Assembly: GCA_035299585.1 (NCBI GenBank)
Contig: DATGWF010000089.1
Span: forward strand, 1 to 19,617
Length of the DNA: 19,617 nt
Source of the DNA: DATGWF01 sp035299585
GTDB taxonomy: Bacteria; Actinomycetota; Actinomycetes; Actinomycetales; Microbacteriaceae
Direction of reading: 5' to 3'
In this document: piece after piece, positions 7,792-15,735 of the stretch
Position numbering within the stretch: position 1 is the stretch's first letter
Layout: every line of letters begins with the position of its first letter
Notes under the pieces: model-generated
Database searches by the model: none
Seen by the model: only the letters and a program-made list of their open reading frames with translations
What the model was told of the DNA's origin: nothing
Program-made: the position numbers and the translations under genes

Positions 7792-8670
7792 ATGAGTGTG
7801 CTGATTGCGGGTTCGACCGGTCTCATTGGAAGCGTTCTCGTCGAGCATCTGAGTCGCGAAGGTGTCGCGGTGCGGCGCCTCGTGCGGGGTCCCGAGACCC
7901 GGGCTGGAGACATCCCCTGGCACCCGGGTGATCGGCTCAATCCGCGCGTATTCGACGGCGTCGAAACCGTCATCAATCTCGCGGGCGCCTCAATTGCTCA
8001 GATTCCATGGACGGCGAAGCGTCGAGCCGACATTCTTGAGTCGCGCATCGATAGCACGCGGACGCTCGTCACTGCCCTGCGCAAGAATCCCGGCGCGCGA
8101 CTGATCAACGCCTCCGCAGTCGGAATCTACGGCGACCGCGGCGACACGGAACTCAGCGAAGAATCTGAGCGCGGCACAGGCTTCCTCGCCGACGTCGTCG
8201 AAGCCTGGGAACACGAAGCGCTCGAGCTCGGCGATTCCGGTCGGGTGGTGCTCGTGCGAACCGGTCTCGTAGTCGCCCGTGGCGGAGCCGTCGCACCGCT
8301 CCGGCTTCTCACGAACCTCGGACTCGGCGGGCCCTTGGGATCGGGTCGACAATGGTGGCCGTGGATTTCATTGCGCGATGAGGTTCGAGCAATCGACTTC
8401 CTCCGCACGGCCGATGTTGCCGGGGCCGTGAATCTCGTCGGACCGACGCCAGCGACCATGTCAGACCTCGGCCGTCATCTCGCGCGCTCGCTCCGTCGAC
8501 CATTCTGGTTCCCCGCACCAGCGTTTGCACTCCGGGCCGCGCTCGGTCAAGCCGGTCAAGAACTCCTCTTGAACTCGCAGAAAATCGTCCCCTCGCGGTT
8601 GAACGCGCTCGGCTTCAGCTTCGCCGACGAAACCGTCGAGGCGGCAGTTGCACAGCTGATGCCGCGCTAA
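7792..8670 (+). CDS. TIGR01777-type NAD(P)-binding epimerase
   Basis: This is a 292-residue atypical short-chain dehydrogenase of the TIGR01777 / DUF1731 group, related to YfcH and to division-inhibitor-like epimerases. The nucleotide-binding GSTGLIG lies at residues 7-13 and INLAGASI follows near 61-68. The SAVGIYGDRG stretch near 108-117 stands where classical SDRs carry their Tyr-x3-Lys, and the lysine is absent here, as is usual for this group. The C-terminus (WFPAPAFALRAALGQAGQELLLNSQKIVPSRLNALGFSF) is the family's characteristic end domain. The substrate is unknown. The start is supported by a promoter with a 6-nt gap. The stop codon overlaps that of the convergent downstream gene. Confidence 0.92.
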   Translation: MSVLIAGSTGLIGSVLVEHLSREGVAVRRLVRGPETRAGDIPWHPGDRLNPRVFDGVETVINLAGASIAQIPWTAKRRADILESRIDSTRTLVTALRKNPGARLINASAVGIYGDRGDTELSEESERGTGFLADVVEAWEHEALELGDSGRVVLVRTGLVVARGGAVAPLRLLTNLGLGGPLGSGRQWWPWISLRDEVRAIDFLRTADVAGAVNLVGPTPATMSDLGRHLARSLRRPFWFPAPAFALRAALGQAGQELLLNSQKIVPSRLNALGFSFADETVEAAVAQLMPR

Positions 8671-9113
8671 ATCCCTCGCGAAAGCTCTATCGCACGGCGC
8701 GTAGCCATCCGCGCTCTCCGCCGATCGCCGGCTGCATCGTACCCGAGTGCGAGTCGCAACCAGGCTCGCCAGTCCTCGGGCTGTTCGACCACGGCCTCCT
8801 GGAGCGCCGGGAAGGCCGCATCGGCTCGAGAGCGCAGATCCGGACCGCTATCGGCGTCGAGTTCGAGAAGTCGCCCCTCGGCCTCGAGAGCGGCGATGAG
8901 TCGCTCGGAACGCCAGCCAAACTGTAGTTCTCGCGCGAGGGCCCAAAAGCCGAGCAGCGGGAGGGCCATGAGCGCGACACCCATGACGACTCCGGCCGCC
9001 TGTCCGGAACTCAGAAATCCGATGGCGAGCACAATCGATGCCACGAGATACAGCGAAAGCAATACGGCCATGCCGAGGGCGGCGATTTTGCCGCGAAGTC
9101 GCGCCGAAATCAC
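8667..9113 (-). CDS. Small membrane protein with TPR-like C-terminus
   Basis: No specific family is recognised. The 148-residue product has two hydrophobic segments (about residues 9-33 and 37-58) and then a charged, Ala/Arg-rich helical region. The stretch near residues 105-145, with WRAWLRLALGYDAAGDRRRARMATRRAIEL, resembles a single tetratricopeptide-type helix pair. It starts with GTG at 9111-9113, overlapping the dapB stop as GTGA, so it is translationally coupled to dapB. Its TAG stop (8667-8669) overlaps the TAA of the convergent epimerase gene. A link to cell-wall synthesis or envelope assembly can only be guessed from the dapB coupling. Confidence 0.8.
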   Translation of the reverse strand: MISARLRGKIAALGMAVLLSLYLVASIVLAIGFLSSGQAAGVVMGVALMALPLLGFWALARELQFGWRSERLIAALEAEGRLLELDADSGPDLRSRADAAFPALQEAVVEQPEDWRAWLRLALGYDAAGDRRRARMATRRAIELSRGI

Positions 9114-9832
9114 GACAGTCCTGGCAGGTCGAGAAGCGCGTCGAGACCGACCACAATCCCGCGAAGATCAGGAGCCGATCGCAGCGCCAACAGGATGCCT
9201 TCGGCATACGATTCGGACGACGTCGTCACATGCTCGATGCGGAGTGACTCACCAAGCCGACCCAGGGTGACCACTTGTTCGGCAACGACCCCGGCCTGGC
9301 GCAGGGAATGCACGGGAACGCCGGCGACCAATTGACCGCGCGCGTCTTGGCCCGCGCCCGGGACCGCCCCTTCAAGGCCGACACGTCGGCGAGCGTCCGC
9401 AATGAGTTCCGCGGTGCGAACGGCCGTTCCGGAGGGTGAATCCAGCTTGCCGGCGTGGTGGGTTTCGACGACGTCGACCGTGTCGAAGAACGGCGCCGCC
9501 AATGCCGCAATCGCCGAACCCAACACTGAGCCGAGCGAGAAGTTGGGAATGACGCAGACCGGAGAATGCACGGTCCCGAGCTCGGCAATGCGCTGCGCAG
9601 TCCAGCCACTGGTGCCGACGACAACGGGAATGAGCGCGTTCACAGCGTGTTCGACGACGCGGCGACTCACTTCGAGCCGGGTCGCATCGAAAATGACATC
9701 GGCACCGTTCACAGCGTCGAGGGAATCGGCGGAACCGACGGCCGCATGCAGTTCCAGATCGGGAGCATCCTGGACGAGTCGCGCGGCGAGCGAGCCGAGC
9801 CGGCCGGTTGCTCCCACAATCGCTACACGCAT
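9110..9832 (-). CDS. dapB: 4-hydroxy-tetrahydrodipicolinate reductase
   Basis: DapB reduces the DapA product with NAD(P)H in the diaminopimelate/lysine pathway. The 240-residue protein shows the dinucleotide-binding GATGRLG at 7-13, a VVGTSGW motif, IPNFSLG, and the signature E-T-H-H-A-G-K-L-D-S-P-S-G-T-A carrying the catalytic His pair and Lys. The length is slightly below the common 245-270, as in other actinobacterial enzymes. The ATG at 9830-9832 follows a TAGGCT box by 6 nt and has no Shine-Dalgarno. It lies 9 nt after the M16 protease stop and overlaps the small membrane protein gene by 4 nt. The partner enzyme dapA is in the same window but in a separate unit. Confidence 0.96.
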   Translation of the reverse strand: MRVAIVGATGRLGSLAARLVQDAPDLELHAAVGSADSLDAVNGADVIFDATRLEVSRRVVEHAVNALIPVVVGTSGWTAQRIAELGTVHSPVCVIPNFSLGSVLGSAIAALAAPFFDTVDVVETHHAGKLDSPSGTAVRTAELIADARRRVGLEGAVPGAGQDARGQLVAGVPVHSLRQAGVVAEQVVTLGRLGESLRIEHVTTSSESYAEGILLALRSAPDLRGIVVGLDALLDLPGLS

Positions 9833-9838
9833 ACGTCC

Positions 9839-9844
9839 AGCCTA
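9839..9844 (-). promoter_or_regulatory. Predicted leaderless -10 box of dapB
   Basis: TAGGCT on the minus strand is followed by 6 nt and the dapB ATG. Its first three bases are also the TAG stop codon of the upstream M16 protease gene. No convincing -35 is seen, since that region is M16 coding sequence. Confidence 0.5.
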
Positions 9845-11200
9845 TCCGCGAGCGAGTTTGGCGTGCGAAAGCTCGGAGACCGGTCCGACCGCCGAAGCCG
9901 TGAACGCTCCGGCCGCGAACTCCCCGGCCAGCTGCTGAACGTCGTCGCGGCTGACCGCACGCAAGCGCTCAAGAGCAGCGCCAAAGTCGAGGAACTCACC
10001 CGAACCGATTTCGCTGCGACCCAGGCGAGACATCCGGGTGTCCGAATCCTCGAGGGCGAGGGCCGACGCACCCCGCAACTGGCCGAGCGCTCGCCGATGC
10101 TCTGCCTCGGTGATGCCATCGCTGGCCATTCGGTCGAGCTCGTCAAGCATGAGGGCGAGCACCTTGGGCGTGGCCTCAGCCGAGCAGCCGGCATACATGC
10201 CGAATGCGCCCGCATCGGAATACCCGTTTGCGAACGAGTTCACCGAATAGGCGAGGCCACGCTTTTCGCGAATCTCTTGGAACAGGCGCGATGACATCCC
10301 CGAGCCGAGCACGGCGTTCAGGATGCTCGTCACAAATCGACGCGGGTCGGTTGCGACGAGCGCCGGGGTGCCGACGAACAGGTTGACCTGCTCGAGCGGC
10401 CGTGTGATGACACTGACTGGAGCGACACGTTTCGGCGCAGCGACAGTGGCACGTCGCTCGACCGGTGTCGCGTGCTGGTCGAGGTTCCATCCCGCGCGCG
10501 TGAGTGACGCTCCCACCAGCTCGACCAGCTCGTCGTGGTCGACCGCGCCCGCGACAGTGACGACGAGGGTTTCCGGCCGGTACCAGCGCTGGTAGTGCTC
10601 CCACACGGCGTCCCGATCAACGGCACGGATGGTTTCGGGGGTTCCGCCGATGGGCCGGCCGAGGGGGTGGTCGGCAAGTAACGCCTCGAAGAAGCGCTCG
10701 TGTGCGACGTCGGCCGGATCGTCGTCGGCCATGGCGAGCTCTTCGAGTATGACGTTTCGCTCGGTCGCGAACTCGTCGGCGTCGATGATGGAATCGGCCA
10801 CCATGTCGGCCAGAACGTCAACGGCCATTGCCAAGTCGGCGCCCTGAACCTTGGCGTAGTAACAGGTGTGCTCTTTCGCCGTCAGCGCATTGTGTTCCCC
10901 GCCGACCTCGTCGAAGGCGACGGCGATGTCGAGTGCGGTCCGAGTGCGAGTGCCCTTGAACAGGAGATGCTCGAGGAAGTGGGTCGAGCCGAAGGTCGAC
11001 GGCGCAGTAGCGGTCGACGCAGCCTCATCACGAGAACCTACGGGCACCCAGAACCCAACGGACACACTTTGCGCGCCCGGCACCTGTTCACTGAGGATGC
11101 GCAGGCCGCTCGGGTGGACGGTTCGGCGGACAAGGGTGCCGCCATCGCACGCGATCGAGAGTTCGGGGGTTGACAGGTCGAGAATCACTGAGGAAGACAT
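9842..11200 (-). CDS. M16 family zinc metallopeptidase
   Basis: This is a member of the insulinase/mitochondrial-processing-peptidase family, corresponding to the PepR-type protein next to pnp in mycobacteria. The 452-residue product has the inverted zinc motif H74-F-L-E-H78, the downstream NALTAKEHTCYYAKV region, the EELAMADDDP segment supplying the third zinc ligand, and a C-terminal RGLAYSVNSF motif. It therefore keeps the catalytic site, unlike inactive partner subunits. The physiological substrate is not known. The frame is open to 11230, but the ATG at 11198-11200 is preferred: a TAGGCT box lies 7 nt upstream and the 10 extra upstream codons look non-conserved. The gap contains GGGGGAG, which might aid initiation. 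It follows the pnp terminator and precedes dapB. Confidence 0.93.
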   Translation of the reverse strand: MSSSVILDLSTPELSIACDGGTLVRRTVHPSGLRILSEQVPGAQSVSVGFWVPVGSRDEAASTATAPSTFGSTHFLEHLLFKGTRTRTALDIAVAFDEVGGEHNALTAKEHTCYYAKVQGADLAMAVDVLADMVADSIIDADEFATERNVILEELAMADDDPADVAHERFFEALLADHPLGRPIGGTPETIRAVDRDAVWEHYQRWYRPETLVVTVAGAVDHDELVELVGASLTRAGWNLDQHATPVERRATVAAPKRVAPVSVITRPLEQVNLFVGTPALVATDPRRFVTSILNAVLGSGMSSRLFQEIREKRGLAYSVNSFANGYSDAGAFGMYAGCSAEATPKVLALMLDELDRMASDGITEAEHRRALGQLRGASALALEDSDTRMSRLGRSEIGSGEFLDFGAALERLRAVSRDDVQQLAGEFAAGAFTASAVGPVSELSHAKLARG

Positions 11201-11207
11201 CTCCCCC

Positions 11208-11213
11208 AGCCTA
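11208..11213 (-). promoter_or_regulatory. Predicted -10 box of the M16 protease gene
   Basis: TAGGCT on the minus strand lies 7 nt before the ATG, with GGGGGAG filling the gap. The transcript would be leaderless or nearly so. It sits between the pnp terminator and the gene, as expected for an independent promoter. Confidence 0.5.
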
Positions 11214-11246
11214 AGCCGCAACCGGGACACTACGGGCCGAACGAAA

Positions 11247-11277
11247 CGGGCCCGAGTGCATGTCGCACCCGGGCCCG
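11247..11277 (-). terminator. Intrinsic terminator of pnp
   Basis: Two 13-nt arms, CGGGCCCGGGTGC and GCACTCGGGCCCG on the minus strand, pair with one G-U wobble around a 5-nt loop. The hairpin is followed by TTTCGTT. It begins 16 nt after the pnp stop codon. Confidence 0.8.
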
Positions 11278-11293
11278 AAATCGATTCGCGAAA

Positions 11294-13537
11294 CTATTCG
11301 GCGTCGCCTTCCGCGTCCGCCGCACCCTCTTCGAGAACCGGAGCGAGCGAAAGCTTTCCACGGTCGTCGATCTTGGTGATTTCGACGAGCACCTTCTGGC
11401 CGACCGAGAGGACGTCTTCGACGTTCTCGACACGCTTGCCACCGGCAAGCTTGCGCACTTCAGAGATGTGCAGCAGGCCGTCCTTGCCCGGAAGCAGCGA
11501 AACGAAGGCACCGAACGTCGCGAGCTTCACGACGGTACCGAGGTACTGTTCGCCAATCTCCGGGTTGGTCGGGTTCGCAATCGCGTTGACCTGGGCACGA
11601 GCCGCCTCGGCCGAGGGGCCGTCAGTTGCGCCGATGTAGACGGTGCCGTCCTCCTCGATGGAAATGTCTGCGCCGGTCTCGTCCTGGATCGCATTGATGG
11701 TCTTGCCCTTGGGGCCGATGAGCTCACCAATCTTGTCGACCGGAATCTTCACGCTGATGACACGCGGAGCGGTCGGAGCCATCTCGTCTGGCGCGTCAAT
11801 CGCCTCGTTGATGACGTCAAGGATGGTGTCGCGAGCCTGCTTGGCCTGAGTGAGCGCGCCGGCAAGCACCGAGGCGGGGATGCCATCGAGCTTGGTGTCG
11901 AGCTGAATCGCGGTCACGAAGTCGCGGGTACCGGCAACCTTGAAGTCCATGTCGCCGAGTGCGTCTTCCGCGCCCAGGATGTCCGTGAGTGCGGCGTAGC
12001 GGGTCTCACCGTTGACCTCATCGGAGATGAGGCCCATGGCGATACCGGCAACCGGGGCGCGCAGCGGCACACCGGCGTTCAGCAGCGAAAGGGTCGAGGC
12101 ACAGACCGAACCCATCGAGGTCGAACCGTTCGAACCGAGCGCCTCCGATACCTGACGGATCGCGTAGGGGAACTCTTCGCGGCTCGGCAGCACCGGCACG
12201 AGTGCGCGCTCTGCGAGCGCACCGTGGCCGATTTCGCGGCGCTTCGGGGTGCCGACACGGCCGGTCTCACCGGTCGAGTAGGGCGGGAAGTTGTAATTGT
12301 GCATGTAGCGCTTGGTCTTCTCGGGCGTGAGCGCGTCGATCTGCTGCTCCATCTTGAGCATGTTCAACGTGGTGACACCGAGAATCTGGGTCTCGCCGCG
12401 CTGGAAGATTGCCGAACCGTGCACGCGCGGGATGACCTGCACCTCTGCGTCGAGCTGACGGATGTCTGCAAGCCCACGACCATCGATGCGGACGCCCTCG
12501 TTGAGGACGCGGCTGCGAACGACGTGCTTGGTGACCGACTTGTAGGCGGCACCGAACTGTCCGAGGGCCGACTCCGGCAGCTCGCCCGCCTCAACCTTGG
12601 CGGCAACGGCTTCCTTGACCTTCGCCTTGAGGGCGTCGTCGGCATCCTGACGCTCGACCTTGCCGGCAATCTGGTAGACGTTCTTGAGCTCAGCCTCGGC
12701 GAGCTCGGTCACGACGGCCTTGAGCTCGTCGCTGTACGGCGGGAAGAGCGGGTACTCGGCGAGTTCCTTGGCGGCCTTCTTGGCAACCTCTTCCTGCGCC
12801 TTGACCAGCTGGGCGATGAACGGCTTGGCAGCCTCGAGACCCTGGGCGACGACCTCTTCGGTCGGCTTGACAGCGCCGTCGACGATGAGCTCCCATGCAC
12901 GATCGGTGGCCTCGGCCTCGACCATCATGATGGCGACGTCTTCAGTGCCGTTCTTTTCGGTGACGACGCGACCGGCAACGACCATGTCAAACACGGCGTT
13001 CTCCAGCTGCGAGTACTTCGGGAAGGCGACCCACTGGCCCTCAATGAGTGCCACGCGGACACCACCGATGGGACCCGAGAACGGGAGGCCAGCGAGCTGA
13101 GTCGACATCGATGCCGCGTTGATGGCGAGTACGTCGTACATCTCGTCGGGCTCGATGGCGAGGACGGTCACGACGACCTGGACCTCGTTACGGATGCCCT
13201 CGGGGAACGACGGACGCAGCGGACGGTCGATGAGGCGGCAGGTGAGGATCGCCTCGGTCGACGGGCGGCCTTCACGACGGAAGAACGAGCCGGGAATCTT
13301 GCCGGCGGCGTACATGCGCTCTTCGACATCCACCGTGAGCGGGAAGAAGTCGAACTGGTCTTTCGGCTGCTTCGACACCGAGGTCGCCGAGAGCAACATG
13401 GTCTCGTCGTCGATGTAGGCCGCTGCGGCGCCCTGCGCCTGCTGGGCAAGGCGGCCGGTTTCGAAACGGATGGTGCGCTTACCGAAACGGCCGTTATCGA
13501 TAACGGTTTCGGCGAACGTGATTTCTGGACCCTCCAC
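11294..13537 (-). CDS. pnp: Polyribonucleotide nucleotidyltransferase (PNPase)
   Basis: PNPase is a trimeric phosphorolytic 3'-5' exoribonuclease that degrades RNA and can add 3' tails. The 747-residue product contains two RNase PH-like domains. The second carries RREIGHGALAERAL, SNGSTSMGSVC and GAEDALGDMDFK, with Asp525, Asp531 and Lys533 matching the known catalytic positions. A KH domain follows (about 593-650, GELIGPKGKTIN), then an S1 domain (about 664-735, YLGTVVKLATFGAFV), and an acidic tail. The frame extends upstream to 13789, but the GTG at 13535-13537 is the start: AAGGAG lies 5 nt before it and the family sequence begins there. A structured leader of about 170 nt precedes it. RNase J in this window is a likely partner in RNA decay. 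Confidence 0.98.
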   Translation of the reverse strand: MEGPEITFAETVIDNGRFGKRTIRFETGRLAQQAQGAAAAYIDDETMLLSATSVSKQPKDQFDFFPLTVDVEERMYAAGKIPGSFFRREGRPSTEAILTCRLIDRPLRPSFPEGIRNEVQVVVTVLAIEPDEMYDVLAINAASMSTQLAGLPFSGPIGGVRVALIEGQWVAFPKYSQLENAVFDMVVAGRVVTEKNGTEDVAIMMVEAEATDRAWELIVDGAVKPTEEVVAQGLEAAKPFIAQLVKAQEEVAKKAAKELAEYPLFPPYSDELKAVVTELAEAELKNVYQIAGKVERQDADDALKAKVKEAVAAKVEAGELPESALGQFGAAYKSVTKHVVRSRVLNEGVRIDGRGLADIRQLDAEVQVIPRVHGSAIFQRGETQILGVTTLNMLKMEQQIDALTPEKTKRYMHNYNFPPYSTGETGRVGTPKRREIGHGALAERALVPVLPSREEFPYAIRQVSEALGSNGSTSMGSVCASTLSLLNAGVPLRAPVAGIAMGLISDEVNGETRYAALTDILGAEDALGDMDFKVAGTRDFVTAIQLDTKLDGIPASVLAGALTQAKQARDTILDVINEAIDAPDEMAPTAPRVISVKIPVDKIGELIGPKGKTINAIQDETGADISIEEDGTVYIGATDGPSAEAARAQVNAIANPTNPEIGEQYLGTVVKLATFGAFVSLLPGKDGLLHISEVRKLAGGKRVENVEDVLSVGQKVLVEITKIDDRGKLSLAPVLEEGAADAEGDAE

Positions 13538-13713
13538 GGGGTCTCCTTTCAGGCGTGCGCGCAAACACGTTCCCGAGTGATTTCGCGGCCTGATCTGCAG
13601 TAGTCGGCCTCGGAACCGGTGTTCCGAAATCCACCACCGAAGATCAGCGCGGAGTGCACCGCGGGAGCGCGATCGCGACTGCGGTATTCCGATGCTCGAA
13701 TGAGCGTCGCTTG
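13538..13713 (-). promoter_or_regulatory. Structured 5' leader of pnp
   Basis: If the TAGACT at 13714-13719 is used, pnp has a leader of about 170 nt, unlike the leaderless genes around it. Two hairpins can form. One has stem CGGAAC/GTTCCG with a 4-nt loop (13611-13626), enclosed by a distant TGATCT/AGATCA pairing (13591-13596 and 13641-13646). The other has stem CGCGG/CCGCG with a 6-nt loop (13648-13663). The AAGGAG at 13543-13548 is the ribosome site. In enterobacteria pnp is autoregulated through a leader hairpin; whether that applies here is unknown. Confidence 0.45.
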
Positions 13714-13719
13714 AGTCTA
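13714..13719 (-). promoter_or_regulatory. Predicted -10 box of pnp
   Basis: TAGACT on the minus strand lies in the 227-nt intergenic region between the divergent pnp and MFS genes. It is identical to the thyA -10. The -35 region (around GGCTTT) is poor. Confidence 0.4.
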
Positions 13720-13752
13720 TCCGACGGGAGCGAAAAAAGCCCGTTGGCGGCA

Positions 13753-13758
13753 TAGTCT
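13753..13758 (+). promoter_or_regulatory. Predicted leaderless -10 box of the MFS gene
   Basis: TAGTCT is followed by 6 nt (GTCCCC) and the ATG at 13765. No Shine-Dalgarno and no good -35 are visible. Confidence 0.5.
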
Positions 13759-13764
13759 GTCCCC

Positions 13765-15051
13765 ATGAGTGAGCGAAGCACGGCCGCATCGTCCCGGCCT
13801 CGGGTGCACCGCGCCTGGTGGATTGCCGGGATTGCGACGGTCACCCTGATGGCGTCCGCAGGCTTCCGTTCGGCGCCGAGCGTGCTCATGGTGCCGATTG
13901 AAGACGAATTTGGCTGGACCCGAACACTCATCTCCCTGTCAATCACGATCAATCTCCTGCTGTTTGGAGTGACCGCTCCGTTCGCGGCCGCCCTGATGGC
14001 GCGCTTCGGCATGCGGAAGGTCACGAGCGTCGCACTCGCGCTCATCGCGGCCGGCGCGGGCCTGAGCGTGTTCGTCACTGAGCCGTGGATGCTCATGCTC
14101 ACGTGGGGCGTGCTCATCGGCCTCGGCACCGGCTCAATGGCGCTCGTGTTCGCCGCGACACTCGTCGAGAACTGGTTCGTGCACCGTCGCGGCCTCGTCG
14201 TCGGCGTGCTCACTGCCGCGAGCGCAACGGGTCAGCTCATCTTCCTCCCCCTCATCTCCTCGCTCGCGGGAACGAACGGCTGGCGGTCAGCGACCCTCGT
14301 TGTGGCGGCATGCGCGCTCGCGGTCGTGCCGGTCATCGCGCTGTTCATGCGGAACACCCCGGGCGAGGTTGGCCTGCGTGCGTACGGCGCTCCGGAGGAC
14401 TGGACACCGCCCGCGCGCACGACGGCAAATCCCGCTCGGCTTGCGCTCGACACACTCCGCGAGGCGGTGCGCTCGCGAACCTTCTGGGCGCTCGCCGCCG
14501 GATTCGCCATTTGTGGAGCGACCACGAACGGCCTCGTGGGGACGCACTTCATTCCGAGTGCGCACGATCACGGCATGGCAGAGACGACCGCGGCCGGGCT
14601 GCTCGCGGTCGTGGGCGTATTCGACGTCATCGGCACCATCGCCTCGGGATGGCTCACCGACCGCTACAACCCGCGCGTGCTCCTCGCGGTGTACTACGCC
14701 GGTCGAGGTATCGGACTGCTCGCGTTGCCGTTCCTGCTGTCGGACGCCGTGCACCCACCGATGCTCATCTTCATCATCATCTATGGACTGGACTGGGTCG
14801 CGACCGTTCCGCCGACCGTTGCAATCTGCCGCGAGGTCTTCCCCGGCAAGGGGCCACTCGTTTTCGGTTGGGTGTTCGCCTCGCACCAGGTGGGCGCCGC
14901 GATCGCCGCGGTGAGCGCGGGTGCGATTCGCGACCAGTTCGGTGACTATTCGCTCGCGTGGTTCGGCGCCGCAGGCCTGTGCATCATCGCCGCAGTGATT
15001 TCATTCCGGATCCGCCGAAGCACGGTCGAACCGTCTGTCGAGCTCGTCTAG
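13765..15051 (+). CDS. Major facilitator superfamily transporter
   Basis: The 428-residue protein has about twelve hydrophobic segments in two halves, with the usual long central loop near residues 190-235. The short GFRSAPSVLMVPIEDEFGWTRTLIS opening, the PFAAALMARFGMRKV loop after the second helix, the FMRNTPGEVGLRAYG end of the first half and the GWLTDRYNPRVLL loop in the second half resemble the monocarboxylate/oxalate-formate-like branch. The substrate cannot be read from sequence. The ATG at 13765 is chosen because it lies 6 nt after TAGTCT. It is divergent from pnp and convergent with the TetR gene (30-nt gap), so any link to the neighbouring ABC operon is positional only. Confidence 0.9.
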   Translation: MSERSTAASSRPRVHRAWWIAGIATVTLMASAGFRSAPSVLMVPIEDEFGWTRTLISLSITINLLLFGVTAPFAAALMARFGMRKVTSVALALIAAGAGLSVFVTEPWMLMLTWGVLIGLGTGSMALVFAATLVENWFVHRRGLVVGVLTAASATGQLIFLPLISSLAGTNGWRSATLVVAACALAVVPVIALFMRNTPGEVGLRAYGAPEDWTPPARTTANPARLALDTLREAVRSRTFWALAAGFAICGATTNGLVGTHFIPSAHDHGMAETTAAGLLAVVGVFDVIGTIASGWLTDRYNPRVLLAVYYAGRGIGLLALPFLLSDAVHPPMLIFIIIYGLDWVATVPPTVAICREVFPGKGPLVFGWVFASHQVGAAIAAVSAGAIRDQFGDYSLAWFGAAGLCIIAAVISFRIRRSTVEPSVELV

Positions 15052-15081
15052 CGCCTCTCCGTCGCGAAGCGCCGCCAGCGC

Positions 15082-15732
15082 TCACACCAGCTTGCCGAGA
15101 ACCGCACCAATATCGGTGGGCAGTTCGCGCATGCGCGCGGCAATAGCGGCCGGGTCTGACTCGCGACCGTGCTGGAATCCATTGATGTAGAGCATGAGGC
15201 TGCCCAGAATGTGGCCGCAGAGGGCGGACTGCCGCTCGAGCGCTTCGGGGCTCAAGGGTGTTCCGGCCCGCTCAGACTCGAGTCGCAAGCGGGTCGAAAG
15301 AATCTCGACGAGCTCACCCTCGATGTGGGCCAACTCCTCCATTTGTTTGGCGACCAGGCTGGGCTCTCCCGAGATCGCGCGGAACCGACGTGCCATCAGC
15401 TTCGGATCGTCGGGAGTGCCGTCTTCGCCACTTAACCGAACCAGCATGAGCGCTCCGGGAAGGAGTGGACCAGTCGCGAGGACGAATTCCCGGGCGGCGC
15501 GCTGATCAATGACCGGGTGCAGGTTGCCGAGAATGGCCGCCTCTTTGGTGCGGAAGTGGTTGAAGAATGTGCGTTGGCTGACTCCGGCCTGAGCGCAAAT
15601 CATGTCGACCGTGACGGCACCAAAGCCATGTTCGAGGGCGAGGTCTATCGCGGCAAGCTCGATTCGCGCGGCAGTCTGCTTTGCAGACATGCGCCGAGTC
15701 GTTTCTGCCACGGTGACCTCGCCCTCGCTCAT
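15082..15732 (-). CDS. TetR family transcriptional regulator
   Basis: The 216-residue protein has a TetR-type N-terminal DNA-binding domain (about residues 17-67). It includes LALEHGFGAVTVDMICAQAGVSQRTFFNHFRTKEAAI, the classic helix-turn-helix ending in a Phe/His-rich recognition helix and the following KEA. The C-terminal ligand domain is helical and divergent, so the ligand is unknown. The ATG at 15730-15732 lies 3 nt after the permease stop codon, making it the last gene of an ABC ATPase-permease-regulator operon and probably translationally coupled. The likely target is the palindrome at 17799-17817 in front of that operon, which would make it autoregulatory. The match of regulator to site is inference. 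Confidence 0.92.
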   Translation of the reverse strand: MSEGEVTVAETTRRMSAKQTAARIELAAIDLALEHGFGAVTVDMICAQAGVSQRTFFNHFRTKEAAILGNLHPVIDQRAAREFVLATGPLLPGALMLVRLSGEDGTPDDPKLMARRFRAISGEPSLVAKQMEELAHIEGELVEILSTRLRLESERAGTPLSPEALERQSALCGHILGSLMLYINGFQHGRESDPAAIAARMRELPTDIGAVLGKLV

Positions 15733-15735
15733 CGA

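Noticed and set aside
11468..13603. Very long open frame (711 codons) on the plus strand opposite pnp
   Set aside because: It is antisense to a fully conserved PNPase gene. Its translation is rich in Arg, Gly, Asp and Leu, as expected for a mirror frame in GC-rich DNA, and it has no recognisable domain.
13738..13752. A-run followed by GC-rich bases as a possible terminator between pnp and MFS
   Set aside because: Both genes are transcribed away from this point and no stable hairpin adjoins the run.
13538..13789. Upstream extension of PNPase beyond the GTG at 13537
   Set aside because: It would run through the leader hairpins, and AAGGAG marks the GTG start, where family similarity begins.
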